DNA of 64,000 nucleotides from Azotobacter chroococcum (GCF_004339665.1 NZ_SMMU01000010.1:85014-149013), one strand, 5' to 3'; positions 24,865-38,143 are shown, numbered from the stretch's first letter. Program-made: numbers and translations. Notes: generated from the sequence alone by a model not told the origin.

Positions 24865-25661
24865 GGCGGCACCTCGAGCATCAGCGGATGGGTCAGCGGC
24901 AGCATCCAGCGCATCTGCCCCCCGTCCATGCGCTCGCGGCGGGAGTGGTCGACCACCCAGCCGCGCGCCTCGATGTGCCGTCCCGGCAGGCGCTGCAGAG
25001 CGGGCAGGTCGAACAGGCCGAGCCGTTCCGGCTCGATGCGCAGGACCAGCGGCCCGTCCAGCTCGATCCACAGACCGCCGCGATTGCGCTCGACCCCGCT
25101 CACCCGCGCGCGGATCAGGGCAAAGCCGCCACGCTGCAACTGCTCCGGCGTCTTCCAGGCCGGGCGCCGCCAGAGCCCCTCCCGGGCCGCCCGCGCGTGG
25201 CGCTCGGCCTCCTGCAGACAGCCCGCCAGCGCCACGTTCGGCGTCATCGCCACCTGATAGCCTAGCCCCTCGGCAAGCAGCTGCGCCTCCCAGTTGCGCC
25301 CGCGCCCGTCATAGGCATGGGCCAGGGTGCGTCCATAGCGATCCTTGGCCTGAGTCCCCGGCTGCAGGCCGACCCACCTGTCGTTGGCTGTCACCAGTTG
25401 CCGCAGGCGCTCGCGCGCCGCCTCGGCAAAAGGCTCGGCAGGCCGCCCCCGGCGTTCGCGCTCCGGCGTATTGAGGCCGATCAGCCGCACGCGGCGACCG
25501 TCGGCGAGGCGCAGGGTATCGCCGTCCAGCACCTGCTCCACGCGAGCGGTCGACAGTTTGCCCGGTGCCGGACAGAACGCCTGGGCCGGAAATCCCCAGA
25601 CGACGGAAACGAAAAAGGCGCCCGCGAGGGGCGCCTTTTTCAGCAGCTCGAAACAGTCCAT
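24861..25661 (-). CDS. Secreted thermonuclease-like (SNase fold) protein
   Basis: 266 residues. The N terminus MDCFELLKKAPLAGAFFVSV followed by VWGFPAQA is a signal peptide. A staphylococcal-nuclease-like OB domain follows, with VLDGDTLRLADGRRVRLIGLNTPE (metal Asp and Arg region) and KDRYGRTLAHAY plus the downstream Glu. The C-terminal 90 residues (from about 180) are an extra beta-rich region. It presumably cleaves nucleic acid outside the cytoplasm. The signal-peptide codons contain the rpmE terminator hairpin (25612-25640). The gene is coupled to the M48 peptidase gene by a 4-bp overlap. Confidence 0.85.
   Translation of the reverse strand: MDCFELLKKAPLAGAFFVSVVWGFPAQAFCPAPGKLSTARVEQVLDGDTLRLADGRRVRLIGLNTPERERRGRPAEPFAEAARERLRQLVTANDRWVGLQPGTQAKDRYGRTLAHAYDGRGRNWEAQLLAEGLGYQVAMTPNVALAGCLQEAERHARAAREGLWRRPAWKTPEQLQRGGFALIRARVSGVERNRGGLWIELDGPLVLRIEPERLGLFDLPALQRLPGRHIEARGWVVDHSRRERMDGGQMRWMLPLTHPLMLEVPP
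25612..25640 (-). terminator. Rho-independent terminator after rpmE, inside the nuclease reading frame
   Basis: AAAAAGGCGCC (25612-25622) pairs with GGCGCCTTTTT (25630-25640); one further C-G pair closes a 5-base loop. It starts 45 bp downstream of the rpmE stop, the right place for its terminator. It is also codons of about residues 8-17 of the nuclease signal peptide (KKAPLAGAFF). Confidence 0.85.
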
Positions 25662-25684
25662 CAGGCCGTCCTGGCCATCGGCGC

Positions 25685-25897
25685 TTACTTGGCGCCGAAC
25701 ACACCGAAACGCTGCTTGAAGCGGTCGATACGGCCGCCGGTGTCGAGCACCTTCTGCTTGCCGGTATAGAACGGATGGCACTCGGAGCACACGTCGATGC
25801 TGAGGTTCTTGCCCAGGGTGGAGCGGGTCTTGATCACGTTCCCGCAGCTGCAGGTCGCCTCGATCTCGACGTAATTCGGATGGATATCGGCTTTCAT
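25685..25897 (-). CDS. rpmE: 50S ribosomal protein L31
   Basis: 70 residues, starting [20 protein letters not shown]. It carries the zinc-binding cysteines CSCG and CSECH, so it is the zinc-containing (C+) paralogue. The 3' part [19 protein letters not shown] is canonical. It is divergent from priA, as in other gammaproteobacteria. Confidence 0.97.
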   Translation of the reverse strand: MKADIHPNYVEIEATCSCGNVIKTRSTLGKNLSIDVCSECHPFYTGKQKVLDTGGRIDRFKQRFGVFGAK

Positions 25898-25967
25898 GGA
25901 AAAGTCCTCGACTCTGGCGTACCGCCACCCGACCCTATGTCAGGCACCGTACGGAAACAGGCGGCGG

Positions 25968-25995
25968 ATGATACCAGAGCACTGCCCTGATGCAA
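25968..25995 (-). promoter_or_regulatory. Sigma70-type promoter for rpmE
   Basis: On the minus strand TTGCAT, a 16-bp spacer and TATCAT fit the -35/-10 consensus. They lie about 70 bp upstream of the rpmE start in the rpmE/priA divergent region. Confidence 0.5.
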
Positions 25996-26071
25996 GCGCG
26001 CAAAGCCGGCTGGTCGCCGTACCGATCTCGTTGCCTGCTAAGATCGCTGCTCCCCGCCAAGGACTGCCCGC

Positions 26072-28291
<2,220 letters not shown>

Positions 28292-28442
28292 GACACGAAC
28301 TCTGGCGCCAGCCGGCCTGTCGATCGGCACGGCCGCCGCCCGGACTCGCACCGGTTGGCAAGCCCGCCCCTGCCGCGGATAATGCCCGGTTTTCACAACC
28401 CGCCTTCCCGGTGCAGCGCCCCTCCGCGGCCACGAGCAGACC

Positions 28443-30182
<1,740 letters not shown>

Positions 30183-30204
30183 GTAAAGGGACTTACCCAC
30201 CAGC

Positions 30205-31056
30205 ATGGCAAAGAACACTGCCCCCAAGCGCGGCGCCAGCCGCACCCCGCCGCCGCACCGGCGAGAGATACCGAGCTGGCTCTGGCTGGCCTGCGGCCTG
30301 GCCGTCGGCGGCTTCGCGATGTTTCTGACCAAGCTCGAGCCCGGCAGCGACGCGATCAAGCGCGACACTGCCGAGCAGTCGCCGAGCAAGGCGGCGCCGC
30401 AGCAGCCGAACAAGCCGAAGTACGACTTCTACACCCTCTTGCCGGAATCGGAGGTCGTGGTACCGCCGACGGCACAACAACAGCCACCACAAGCGCAGCC
30501 GCAGAGGCCGCCGGAACAGCCGCCAGCCCAGTCGGTGCCACAGCTGCCCCCGGCACAGCAACAGGCACAGCCACCGCAGCAAACGCAGCAGCAGCAGCAG
30601 CAGCAGCAGCAGCTTCCGCCGGCACAGCCGACGCAGCCAGCAGCGCAGCAGCAGGCAGCACAGGCAAAGCCGCCGGCACAGCGCCCGGCTCAGCAAGCTC
30701 AGCAGCCCAAGCTGACGCCGGCCCAGGACGCCGCCCGCGCCGAAGCCCTGCTCAACGGCCGCACACCGCCCGCCGTCACCGCCAAGCCGCCGGCCCTGGC
30801 CAAGCCCGCGCCGGCCACCCACTACTATCTGCAGGCCGGCTCGTTCCGCAGCAAGGCCGACGCGGACGATGCCCGGGCGCGCATCGCCCTGCTCGGCCAG
30901 AGCGTGCGCGTCGAGGTCGGCACCGTGCGCGGCGAAACCTGGCACCGCGTGGTGGCCGGCCCCTTCACCAACCGCCAGCAGCTGGAGCAGGCGCAGAAGC
31001 AGCTGGCCGGCGACGGTTTTCGCAACCTGCTGCCCCAGCAGCGCCAGACGCGCTGA
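30205..31056 (+). CDS. SPOR-domain membrane protein with polyglutamine linker (FtsN-like)
   Basis: 283 residues. A basic cytoplasmic N terminus (MAKNTAPKRGASRTPPPHR) precedes one transmembrane helix at about 29-50 (LWLACGLAVGGFAMFLTKL), then a Pro/Gln/Ala-rich periplasmic linker and a C-terminal SPOR domain (THYYLQAGSFRSKADADDAR...GETWHRVVAGPFTNRQQLEQAQ). This is the layout of E. coli FtsN, and the argS-SPOR-hslVU neighbourhood resembles the E. coli ftsN-hslVU order, so it may be FtsN. The linker contains nine consecutive Gln encoded by a pure CAG run. Confidence 0.85.
   Translation: MAKNTAPKRGASRTPPPHRREIPSWLWLACGLAVGGFAMFLTKLEPGSDAIKRDTAEQSPSKAAPQQPNKPKYDFYTLLPESEVVVPPTAQQQPPQAQPQRPPEQPPAQSVPQLPPAQQQAQPPQQTQQQQQQQQQLPPAQPTQPAAQQQAAQAKPPAQRPAQQAQQPKLTPAQDAARAEALLNGRTPPAVTAKPPALAKPAPATHYYLQAGSFRSKADADDARARIALLGQSVRVEVGTVRGETWHRVVAGPFTNRQQLEQAQKQLAGDGFRNLLPQQRQTR
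30586..30612 (+). repeat. (CAG)9 trinucleotide repeat in the SPOR gene
   Basis: Nine uninterrupted CAG codons encode nine glutamines in the linker of the SPOR protein. They are embedded in a longer Gln/Pro/Ala region at about 30475-30710. Changes in repeat number would keep the frame and alter only linker length. Confidence 0.9.
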
Positions 31057-31094
31057 ACGCCCGGCCGGCTGCCCACCGCGGCCGGCCCCTCGCC

Positions 31095-31125
31095 GTTGAA
31101 ATCTCCCCGCCGTCACCCCATATAG
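31095..31125 (+). promoter_or_regulatory. Sigma32 heat-shock promoter of hslVU
   Basis: GTTGAAA (31095-31101), a 14-bp spacer and CCCCATATAG (31116-31125). This is close to the RpoH consensus CTTGAAA, 11-16 bp, CCCCATNT. It lies 44 bp upstream of the hslV start. Confidence 0.82.
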
Positions 31126-31168
31126 GCTCCACTCGGGCATTTTCGCCCCGCAGCGTGGAGAGACTCCC

Positions 31169-31696
31169 TTGACCACCATCGTTTCAGTCCGCCGCCAAGG
31201 CAAAGTCGTCATGGGCGGCGACGGCCAGGTTTCCCTCGGCAACACCGTGATGAAGGGCAACGCGAAGAAGGTCCGCCGCCTCTATCACGGCCAGGTGCTG
31301 GCCGGGTTCGCCGGCGCCACCGCGGACGCCTTCACCCTCTTCGAGCGCTTCGAGGGGCAGCTGGAAAAACACCAGGGGCATCTGGTCCGCGCCGCCGTCG
31401 AGCTGGCCAAGGACTGGCGCACCGACCGCACGCTGAGCCGCCTGGAAGCCATGCTGGCGGTGGCCAACAAGGACGCCTCGCTGATCATCACCGGCAACGG
31501 CGATGTGGTCGAACCAGAGGAAAGCCTGATCGCCATGGGTTCCGGCGGCCCCTACGCCCAGGCCGCGGCAAAGGCACTGCTGCTGCACACCGACCTGTCC
31601 GCCCGCGAGGTCGCCGAGACCGCACTGAACATTGCCGGCAGCATCTGCGTCTTCACCAACCAGAACCTGACCATCGAGGAGCTGGACCTCGACTGA
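31169..31696 (+). CDS. hslV: ATP-dependent protease HslVU, peptidase subunit
   Basis: 175 residues from a TTG start preceded by GTGGAGAGA. After removal of Met the N-terminal Thr (MTTIVSVRR) is the nucleophile. [20 protein letters not shown] and [10 protein letters not shown] are characteristic. Twelve subunits form a proteasome-like double ring capped by HslU and degrade misfolded proteins during heat shock, in line with the sigma32-type promoter just upstream. Confidence 0.97.
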   Translation: MTTIVSVRRQGKVVMGGDGQVSLGNTVMKGNAKKVRRLYHGQVLAGFAGATADAFTLFERFEGQLEKHQGHLVRAAVELAKDWRTDRTLSRLEAMLAVANKDASLIITGNGDVVEPEESLIAMGSGGPYAQAAAKALLLHTDLSAREVAETALNIAGSICVFTNQNLTIEELDLD

Positions 31697-31797
31697 GTGT
31701 CCGCCGCCCCTCCGGCCGCAGCCTCGCGGCCGTCGAACAGAACGCCGTGGCGAGGGGTCCCAGACCCGACGCCCTCCGCATGAAGCGAGCCCTACCC

Positions 31798-33138
31798 ATG
31801 TCCATGACGCCCCGCGAAATCGTCCACGAACTCAACCGCCACATCGTCGGCCAGGACGACGCCAAACGCGCCGTCGCCATCGCCCTGCGCAACCGCTGGC
31901 GGCGCATGCAGCTGCCGGCCGAGCTGCGCGCCGAGGTGACGCCGAAGAACATCCTGATGATCGGCCCGACCGGCGTCGGCAAGACCGAGATCGCCCGCCG
32001 GCTGGCCAAGCTGGCCAACGCGCCCTTCATCAAGGTCGAGGCGACCAAGTTCACCGAGGTCGGCTACGTCGGCCGCGACGTCGAGTCGATCGTCCGCGAT
32101 CTGGCCGATGCCGCGCTGAAGATGCTGCGCGAGCAGGAGGTGAACAAGATGCGCTTCCGCGCCGAGGACGCCGCCGAGGAGCGCATCCTCGACGCCCTGC
32201 TGCCGCCGGCACGCCAGGGGTTCGGCGACGAGCCGGTGACGCGCGAGGACTCCAACACCCGCCAGCTGTTCCGCAAGCGCCTGCGCGAGGGCCAGCTGGA
32301 CGACAAGGAAATCGACATCGAGATCGCCGAAGCGCCCGGCGGCGTGGAGATCATGGCCCCGCCCGGCATGGAGGAGATGACCAGCCAGCTGCAGAACCTG
32401 TTCTCCAGCATGGGCAAGGGCAAGAAGAAGAGCCACAAGCTGAAGGTCAAGGATGCGCTCAAGCTGGTCCGCGACGAGGAGGCGGCCCGCCTGGTCAACG
32501 AGGAGGAGCTGAAGGCCCGCGCCCTGGAGGCAGTCGAGCAGAATGGCATCGTCTTCATCGACGAGATCGACAAGGTGGCCAAGCGTGCCAACGTCGGCGG
32601 CGCCGATGTCTCCCGCGAGGGCGTGCAGCGCGACCTGCTGCCGCTGATCGAGGGCTGCACGGTGAACACCAAGCTCGGCATGGTCAAGACCGACCACATC
32701 CTGTTCATCGCCTCCGGCGCCTTCCACCTCGCCAAGCCCAGCGACCTGGTGCCGGAGCTGCAGGGCCGTCTGCCGATCCGCGTCGAACTCAAGGCGCTGA
32801 CTCCGGAGGACTTCGAGCGCATCCTCACCGAGCCCCACGCCTCCCTGACCGAACAGTACAGCGAACTGCTGAAGACCGAAGGGCTGGACATCGAATTCAC
32901 CGCGGATGGCATCAAGCGCATCGCCGAGATCGCCTGGCAGGTCAACGAGAAGACCGAGAACATCGGCGCGCGCCGCCTGCATACCCTGCTCGAACGCCTG
33001 CTGGAGGAGGTTTCCTTCAGCGCCGCCGACCTGGCCGCCGATCACAGCGGCCGGCCGATCGTGATCGACGCCGCCTACGTCAACAGCCACCTCGGCGAAC
33101 TGGCCCAGGACGAGGATCTGTCGCGCTATATCCTGTAA
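31798..33138 (+). CDS. hslU: ATP-dependent protease HslVU, ATPase subunit
   Basis: 446 residues from [21 protein letters not shown]. Walker [14 protein letters not shown] at about 57-69, the pore loop in GYVGRDVES, an intermediate domain at about 110-240, Walker [13 protein letters not shown] at about 250-261, and the C-terminal tail EDLSRYIL that inserts into HslV. It unfolds substrates and feeds them to HslV. It lies 101 bp after hslV on the same transcript. The start is chosen by the conserved N terminus; the frame is open a further 17 codons upstream. Confidence 0.97.
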   Translation: MSMTPREIVHELNRHIVGQDDAKRAVAIALRNRWRRMQLPAELRAEVTPKNILMIGPTGVGKTEIARRLAKLANAPFIKVEATKFTEVGYVGRDVESIVRDLADAALKMLREQEVNKMRFRAEDAAEERILDALLPPARQGFGDEPVTREDSNTRQLFRKRLREGQLDDKEIDIEIAEAPGGVEIMAPPGMEEMTSQLQNLFSSMGKGKKKSHKLKVKDALKLVRDEEAARLVNEEELKARALEAVEQNGIVFIDEIDKVAKRANVGGADVSREGVQRDLLPLIEGCTVNTKLGMVKTDHILFIASGAFHLAKPSDLVPELQGRLPIRVELKALTPEDFERILTEPHASLTEQYSELLKTEGLDIEFTADGIKRIAEIAWQVNEKTENIGARRLHTLLERLLEEVSFSAADLAADHSGRPIVIDAAYVNSHLGELAQDEDLSRYIL

Positions 33139-33153
33139 GCGATCCCCGCCGTC

Positions 33154-33189
33154 GCAGGGTGGAAAACCGCGCAGCGCTTTCCACCCTGC
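33154..33189. repeat. Intergenic hairpin repeat, AGGGTGGAAAACGCG type (copy 2)
   Basis: GCAGGGTGGAAA (33154-33165) and TTTCCACCCTGC (33178-33189) form a perfect 12-bp stem around a 12-base GC-rich loop. The core is shared with 3562-3590. It lies 16 bp after the hslU stop and could stabilise or end the hslVU transcript, but there is no T tract. Confidence 0.65.
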
Positions 33190-33221
33190 AGCTCGCCGCC
33201 TCACCCTGCGGAGTTCCACCG

Positions 33222-33596
33222 ATGCGCCTGCCCACCGCCATCAAGCTGCACAAGGCCTCGAAGACCCTCGAGCTGCACTACGGTCCCGACGAGCAGTACC
33301 GCCTCGACGCCGAGTTCCTCCGCGTGCACTCGCCCTCGGCGGAAGTGCGCGGCCACGGCCATCCCGTGCTGCAGCACGGCAAGCTCGGCGTCGGCCTGAG
33401 CGGCGTCGAGCCGGTCGGCCAGTACGCCCTCAAGCTGATCTTCGACGACGGCCACGACAGCGGCCTCTACAGCTGGGACTATCTCTACCAGCTGGCCCGC
33501 GACCACGACCGCCTGTGGCTCGAGTACCTGGCCGAACTGGAGCGCGCCGGCAAGTCCCGCGACCCGGACGAGTCGGTGGTCCGGCTGATGCTCTGA
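33222..33596 (+). CDS. DUF971 family protein (GBBH-like N-terminal domain)
   Basis: 124 residues. The whole protein is one DUF971/GBBH-like N-terminal domain, the small domain that precedes the oxygenase domain in gamma-butyrobetaine hydroxylase: [26 protein letters not shown]...GYVGLSG-type turn...[25 protein letters not shown]. It stands alone and lacks the oxygenase. In Pseudomonas it is always just after hslU. The exact role is unknown; iron-sulfur cluster related functions have been suggested for relatives. I start at [15 protein letters not shown]. Confidence 0.9.
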   Translation: MRLPTAIKLHKASKTLELHYGPDEQYRLDAEFLRVHSPSAEVRGHGHPVLQHGKLGVGLSGVEPVGQYALKLIFDDGHDSGLYSWDYLYQLARDHDRLWLEYLAELERAGKSRDPDESVVRLML

Positions 33597-33665
33597 GGCG
33601 GGCCGCGGCCGTCCCGCGCCGACTTCGGCGCCTCGACTGCATGGAAACAATCGAGCGCAGGCAGC

Positions 33666-33717
33666 AGGGGGTGTTGACGTTTTGGCGTGAGCCTATGCCA
33701 AAACGTCAACACCCCCT
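33666..33717. mobile_element. Minimal palindromic MITE-like element upstream of ubiE
   Basis: AGGGGGTGTTGACGTTTTGGC (21 bp) is followed by a 10-bp centre (GTGAGCCTAT) and then by its exact reverse complement. The core GTTGACGTTTTGGC plus GTGAGCC is identical to the end of the 271-bp element at 50718, so this looks like two ends of that element with the middle removed. It lies 34 bp upstream of the ubiE start, exactly where Pseudomonas genomes carry the pha cluster. Confidence 0.75.
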
Positions 33718-33751
33718 AGAATGGCCGGCACATTTTTCCGGTGCCAGCGAC

Positions 33752-34522
33752 ATGAACGATCCGCGCAAGGGCCGCGAGGCCGAACCCACCACCCATTTCG
33801 GTTACCAGAACGTCCCGGAAAGCCAGAAGGCGCAGAAGGTCGCCGAGGTGTTCCACTCGGTGGCCGCCAAGTACGACCTGATGAACGACGTGCTCTCCGG
33901 CGGCCTGCACCGCCTGTGGAAGCGCTTCACCATCGAGTTGTCCGGCGTGCGCCGGGGCAACCGGGTGCTGGACATCGCCGGCGGCACCGGCGACCTGACC
34001 CGGCAGTTCTCCCGCCTGGTCGGCGAGAGCGGCGAAGTGGTGCTGGCCGACATCAACTCCTCGATGCTCAAGGTCGGCCGCGACCGCCTGCTCGACAAGG
34101 GCGTGGCCGGCAACGTGCGCTTCGTCCAGGCCGACGCCGAGAAGCTGCCGTTCCCCGACAACCACTTCGACGTGGTCACCATCGCCTTCGGCCTGCGCAA
34201 CGTCACCCACAAGGAAGACGCCCTGCGCTCCATGCTGCGGGTGCTGAAGCCGGGCGGCCGCCTGCTGGTGCTGGAGTTCTCCAAACCGTCCAACGCCCTG
34301 CTCGGCAAGGCCTACGACGCCTACTCCTTCGCCTTCATGCCGCTGGCCGGCAAGCTGATCACCAACGACGCCGACAGCTACCGCTACCTGGCCGAGTCGA
34401 TCCGCATGCACCCGAACCAGGAAACCCTCAAGGGCATGATGGTCGAGGCCGGCTTCGAGCGCGTCACCTACCACAACATGACCGGCGGCATCGTCGCCCT
34501 GCACCGCGGTCTCAAGCCCTGA
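33752..34522 (+). CDS. ubiE: Ubiquinone/menaquinone biosynthesis C-methyltransferase
   Basis: 256 residues. It performs the SAM-dependent C-methylation of the ubiquinone ring precursor. SAM motif [13 protein letters not shown] lies at about 73-84, and both UbiE signatures are visible: [18 protein letters not shown] and [17 protein letters not shown]. The start [12 protein letters not shown] is canonical. No strong Shine-Dalgarno is seen. The 52-bp palindrome immediately upstream may influence its expression. Its TGA overlaps the ubiJ ATG by one base. Confidence 0.96.
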   Translation: MNDPRKGREAEPTTHFGYQNVPESQKAQKVAEVFHSVAAKYDLMNDVLSGGLHRLWKRFTIELSGVRRGNRVLDIAGGTGDLTRQFSRLVGESGEVVLADINSSMLKVGRDRLLDKGVAGNVRFVQADAEKLPFPDNHFDVVTIAFGLRNVTHKEDALRSMLRVLKPGGRLLVLEFSKPSNALLGKAYDAYSFAFMPLAGKLITNDADSYRYLAESIRMHPNQETLKGMMVEAGFERVTYHNMTGGIVALHRGLKP

Positions 34523-35145
34523 TGCTCGGCACGGCCCTGCTCGCGAGTGCGGAGCACGCACTCAACCGCCTGCTGCGCCTGGACGGCACCGCCCAGCCAC
34601 GCCTGGCGCGGCTGGGCGGCCGCGTGATTGCGGTGCGCTGCACGGCGCCCGAGCTGGCCCTCCATATCCTGCCGAACGCCGACGGCCTGCGTCTGGCCAG
34701 CCACTGGCAGGGCGAGGCCGACTGCACCCTGCACGCGCCCGCCGCGAGCCTGCTGCGCCTGGCCGCCAGCCGGCAGAAGACCGCCATCCTGCACAGTCCC
34801 GAGGTCCGCCTGGAAGGCGACAGCGCCAGCCTGCTGGCGCTCGCCGAGATCCTCGAGGATCTCGAGCTGGACTGGGAATACGAACTGTCGCGCTGGCTCG
34901 GCCCGGTGGCCACCCAGCTGTTCGCCGGCAGCCTGCAACACGCTACGCGCTGGAGCGGCCAGAGCCTGGCCAGCCTGCGCCAAGACCTGGCCGACTACCT
35001 CGGCGAAGAGTCGAGCACCCTGGTCGGCCGCCACGAAGCCGAGGCCCGCTTCGCCGAAGTCGACGACCTCAGGCTGGCCCTGGACCGCCTCGAGGCGCGC
35101 CTTGCCCGCCTCGCCCACCCACAGGAACCCCGCGACAACGCATGA
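34522..35145 (+). CDS. ubiJ: Ubiquinone biosynthesis accessory factor UbiJ (SCP2 domain)
   Basis: 207 residues. An SCP2-like lipid-binding fold covers about 15-115, with the pattern [28 protein letters not shown], and a C-terminal helical/coiled region ([18 protein letters not shown]) mediates assembly with UbiK in E. coli. UbiJ holds isoprenoid intermediates for the cytosolic Ubi complex. It sits between ubiE and ubiB with overlaps on both sides (TGATG and ATGA), a tight operon. Confidence 0.93.
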   Translation: MLGTALLASAEHALNRLLRLDGTAQPRLARLGGRVIAVRCTAPELALHILPNADGLRLASHWQGEADCTLHAPAASLLRLAASRQKTAILHSPEVRLEGDSASLLALAEILEDLELDWEYELSRWLGPVATQLFAGSLQHATRWSGQSLASLRQDLADYLGEESSTLVGRHEAEARFAEVDDLRLALDRLEARLARLAHPQEPRDNA

Positions 35146-36749
35146 AGCTCCTCGCCGTCCGCCGCCTGCTGCGCATCCAAAGCGTCGTCGTCCGCTATCG
35201 CCTCGACGACCTGCTGTTCGACCTGCCACTGCTGCCCTGGTGGCTGCGTGCGCTCGGCTACTGCCTGCCATGGCGCTGGTTTCCCCGCGCGCCGAGCGAC
35301 CAGCCGCGCGGCGTCCGGCTGCGCCTCGCGCTGCAGGACCTCGGGCCGATCTTCATCAAGTTCGGGCAGATCCTGTCGACCCGCCGCGATCTGCTGCCGC
35401 CGGACATCGCCGACGAGCTGGTCTGGCTGCAGGACCGCGTGCCGCCCTTCGATCCGCAGCAGTCCGTGGCGCTGATCGAGGAACAGCTCGGCGCCCGGGT
35501 CGACGAGGTGTTCGCCCGCTTCGACAGCGAGCCGCTAGCCTCGGCCTCGGTCGCTCAGGTGCATGCGGCGCAGCTGAAGAGCGGCGAGGAGGTGGTGGTC
35601 AAGGTGGTCCGCCCGGGCCTCAGGGCGGTGATCCGCCAGGACCTGGCCTGGCTCTACCTGTTCGCCCGGATGGCCGAGGGCGCCTCCACCGAAGCCCGCC
35701 GCCTGCATCTGGTGGACGTGGTCGGCGACTACGAGAAGACCATCTACGACGAACTCGACCTGCTCCGCGAGGCGGCCAACGCCAGCCAGCTCAAGCGCAA
35801 TTTCGAGGGCTCGCCGCTGCTCTACGTACCGCAGGTGCACTGGGAGTGGTGCCGGCCCAAGGTGCTGGTGATGGAGCGCATCTACGGCGTGCCGGTGACC
35901 GACCTGTCCGCCCTCGTCGATCAGGGCACCGACCTCAAGCTGCTCGCCGAGCGCGGCGTGGAGATCTTCTTCACCCAGGTGTTCCGCGACAGCTTCTTCC
36001 ATGCCGACATGCATCCCGGCAACATCTTCGTCAGCACCCGCCAGCCCTGGGACCCGCAGTACATCGCCATCGACTGCGGCATCGTCGGCAGCCTGACGCC
36101 GCAGGACCAGGACTACCTGGCGCGCAACCTGCTGGCCTTCTTCAAGCGCGACTACCGCAAGGTCGCGCAGCTGCACATCGACTCCGGCTGGGTGCCGGCC
36201 GACACCCAGGTCAACGAATTCGAGGCGGCGATCCGCACCGTCTGCGAGCCGATCTTCGAGAAGCCCTTGAAGGACATCTCCTTCGGCCAACTGCTGCTGC
36301 GCCTGTTCCAGACCGCCCGGCGCTTCAACATGGAGGTCCAGCCGCAGCTGGTGCTGCTGCAGAAGACCCTGCTCAACATCGAGGGGCTCGGCCGCCAGCT
36401 CTATCCGGAGCTGGACCTGTGGACCACCGCCAAGCCCTTCCTCGAGCGCTGGATGCGCAAGCGCATGAGCCCGAAGGCCATGCTCGACAATCTGCAGGGC
36501 CAACTGGAGCAGCTGCCGCATCTGGCGCAGATGACCCGCGCGGCGCTGGAAGGCATGGCCCGGCCGGCGCACGGCGCCCCGTCGCCCCGCGACCGGCACA
36601 TCCTGCGCCTGCTCGGCGCTGCCCTGCTGGCCGGCGGCGTGCTGCTCGCCAGCCAGGCGCCGCTGAACGCCGCGGATGCCTGGCCGGGCTGGCTGATGCT
36701 CGCCAGCGGCCTCTATCTGCTGGTACGCCGCCAGCGCTTCCCCGACTGA
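35142..36749 (+). CDS. ubiB: Ubiquinone biosynthesis regulatory ATPase/kinase-like protein UbiB
   Basis: 535 residues. An atypical protein-kinase-like (ABC1/ADCK) fold with the family KxGQ motif in [19 protein letters not shown] (about 68-86), the Ala-rich loop [11 protein letters not shown], the ExD segment [15 protein letters not shown], and catalytic [10 protein letters not shown]. Two hydrophobic C-terminal segments ([16 protein letters not shown] and [12 protein letters not shown]) anchor it in the membrane. It supports ubiquinone synthesis, probably by extracting lipid intermediates. Confidence 0.96.
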   Translation: MKLLAVRRLLRIQSVVVRYRLDDLLFDLPLLPWWLRALGYCLPWRWFPRAPSDQPRGVRLRLALQDLGPIFIKFGQILSTRRDLLPPDIADELVWLQDRVPPFDPQQSVALIEEQLGARVDEVFARFDSEPLASASVAQVHAAQLKSGEEVVVKVVRPGLRAVIRQDLAWLYLFARMAEGASTEARRLHLVDVVGDYEKTIYDELDLLREAANASQLKRNFEGSPLLYVPQVHWEWCRPKVLVMERIYGVPVTDLSALVDQGTDLKLLAERGVEIFFTQVFRDSFFHADMHPGNIFVSTRQPWDPQYIAIDCGIVGSLTPQDQDYLARNLLAFFKRDYRKVAQLHIDSGWVPADTQVNEFEAAIRTVCEPIFEKPLKDISFGQLLLRLFQTARRFNMEVQPQLVLLQKTLLNIEGLGRQLYPELDLWTTAKPFLERWMRKRMSPKAMLDNLQGQLEQLPHLAQMTRAALEGMARPAHGAPSPRDRHILRLLGAALLAGGVLLASQAPLNAADAWPGWLMLASGLYLLVRRQRFPD

Positions 36750-36788
36750 CCCGGTTGTCGCGACGCCCGTGCGTCGAACGGAGTGGAT

Positions 36789-37190
36789 ATGAAAGACTGG
36801 CTGGACGAGATTCACTGGAACGCCGATGGCCTGGTACCGGCCATCGCCCAGGATCACAAGACCGGGCGCATCCTGATGATGGCCTGGATGAACCGCGAGT
36901 CCCTGGCCCTGACCGTCCGGGAAAATCGCGCCATCTACTGGTCACGCTCGCGTGGTAAGCTCTGGCGCAAAGGCGAGGAATCGGGCCACGTGCAGAAGGT
37001 GCACGAAGTGCGCCTGGACTGCGACGCCGACGTGATCGTCCTGCAGGTCGAGCAGCTCGGCGGCATCGCCTGCCACACCGGCCGTGAAAGCTGCTTCTAC
37101 CGCGTTTTCGAAGACGGCGCCTGGAAGGTCGTCGAGCCGATCCTCAAGGACCCCGACGCCATCTACCATGCAGGACACCGTCATGAGTGA
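36789..37190 (+). CDS. hisI: Phosphoribosyl-AMP cyclohydrolase
   Basis: 133 residues from ATG 36789; a GTG two codons upstream is also in frame. It opens the adenine ring of PR-AMP in histidine synthesis (step 3). Zinc and magnesium ligands are visible in [15 protein letters not shown] and [12 protein letters not shown]. It is the short, monofunctional form; the step-2 enzyme is encoded separately by the overlapping hisE. The pair lies between ubiB and tatA, as in Pseudomonas. Confidence 0.96.
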   Translation: MKDWLDEIHWNADGLVPAIAQDHKTGRILMMAWMNRESLALTVRENRAIYWSRSRGKLWRKGEESGHVQKVHEVRLDCDADVIVLQVEQLGGIACHTGRESCFYRVFEDGAWKVVEPILKDPDAIYHAGHRHE

Positions 37191-37515
37191 CACCCTCAAC
37201 CAGCTGGCCGAAGTGCTCGAGGCGCGCAAGAACGCCGCCCCGGACAGCTCCTACGTGGCCAGCCTGTACCACAAGGGCCTGAACAAGATCCTCGAGAAGG
37301 TCGGCGAGGAGTCGGTGGAAACCATCCTCGCCGCCAAGGACGCCGCCGCCAGCGGCGACTGCAGCGAGCTGATCTACGAGACCGCCGACCTCTGGTTCCA
37401 CAGCCTGGTCATGCTCGCCGCCCTCGGCCAGCATCCCCAGGCGGTGCTCGACGAACTGGAGCGGCGCTTCGGGCTGTCCGGGCATGCGGAAAAGGCCGCA
37501 CGGCCGAAGTCCTGA
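37183..37515 (+). CDS. hisE: Phosphoribosyl-ATP diphosphatase
   Basis: 110 residues ([20 protein letters not shown]). Hydrolyses PR-ATP to PR-AMP, step 2 of histidine synthesis. MazG-like helices with [19 protein letters not shown] and [17 protein letters not shown] hold the acidic metal-binding residues. The ATG lies 8 bp inside the end of hisI; another in-frame ATG at 37168 would add five residues. Confidence 0.95.
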   Translation: MSDTLNQLAEVLEARKNAAPDSSYVASLYHKGLNKILEKVGEESVETILAAKDAAASGDCSELIYETADLWFHSLVMLAALGQHPQAVLDELERRFGLSGHAEKAARPKS

Positions 37516-37565
37516 ACACGGCCGGGACACGGCAATTTCTTCACGTCTTTACGGAGCGAACCATC

Positions 37566-37799
37566 ATGGGTTTTGGCGGTATCAGCATCTGGCAACTTCT
37601 GATCATCCTGCTCATCGTCGTCATGCTGTTCGGCACCAAGCGCCTGAAGAGCCTTGGCTCGGACCTGGGCGATGCGATCAAGGGCTTCCGCAAGTCGATG
37701 GATAACGAGGAGAACAAGGCGCCGCCCGTCGAAGAGCAGAAAGGCCAGACCATCGAGGCCCAGGCCCGCAAGGTCGAGGAACCGGCCAGGAAAGACTGA
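37566..37799 (+). CDS. tatA: Sec-independent protein translocase TatA
   Basis: 77 residues. One short N-terminal membrane helix ([22 protein letters not shown]), then the conserved amphipathic helix [18 protein letters not shown] and an acidic/basic tail. TatA oligomers form the conduit for folded proteins. It is the first gene of tatABC, two bases before tatB. Confidence 0.96.
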   Translation: MGFGGISIWQLLIILLIVVMLFGTKRLKSLGSDLGDAIKGFRKSMDNEENKAPPVEEQKGQTIEAQARKVEEPARKD

Positions 37800-37801
37800 G
37801 C

Positions 37802-38143
37802 ATGTTCGACATCGGCTTCAGCGAACTCCTGCTGGTCGGCCTGGTCGCCCTGCTGGTGCTCGGCCCCGAGCGCCTGCCGGTCGCCGCGCGCATGGCCGGG
37901 CTGTGGATCGGCCGCCTGAAACGCAGCTTCAATACCCTCAAGACGGAAGTGGAGCGCGAGATCGGCGCCGACGAGATTCGCCGCCAGCTGCATAACGAGC
38001 GAATCCTCGAGCTGGAACGGGAGATGAAGCAGAGCCTGCAGCCGCCAGCGCCGAGCGCGCTGGACGAGACCGCGGCCAGCCCTGCGACGCCCCCTCAGCC
38101 GGCCGCCCCTGCCGCCCACTCCGACAAGACGCCCAGCCCATGA
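37802..38143 (+). CDS. tatB: Sec-independent protein translocase TatB
   Basis: 113 residues. N-terminal helix [20 protein letters not shown] followed by the family GPERLP turn and a long amphipathic helix ([23 protein letters not shown]). The C-terminal tail is Ala/Pro-rich. TatB forms the substrate receptor with TatC. The stop overlaps the tatC ATG by 4 bp. Confidence 0.96.
   Translation: MFDIGFSELLLVGLVALLVLGPERLPVAARMAGLWIGRLKRSFNTLKTEVEREIGADEIRRQLHNERILELEREMKQSLQPPAPSALDETAASPATPPQPAAPAAHSDKTPSP

Noticed and set aside
24861..25928. 355-codon form of the nuclease frame reaching back through rpmE
   Set aside because: The extra N-terminal 89 codons are antisense-like shadow of rpmE in another frame; the signal peptide fixes the start at 25661.
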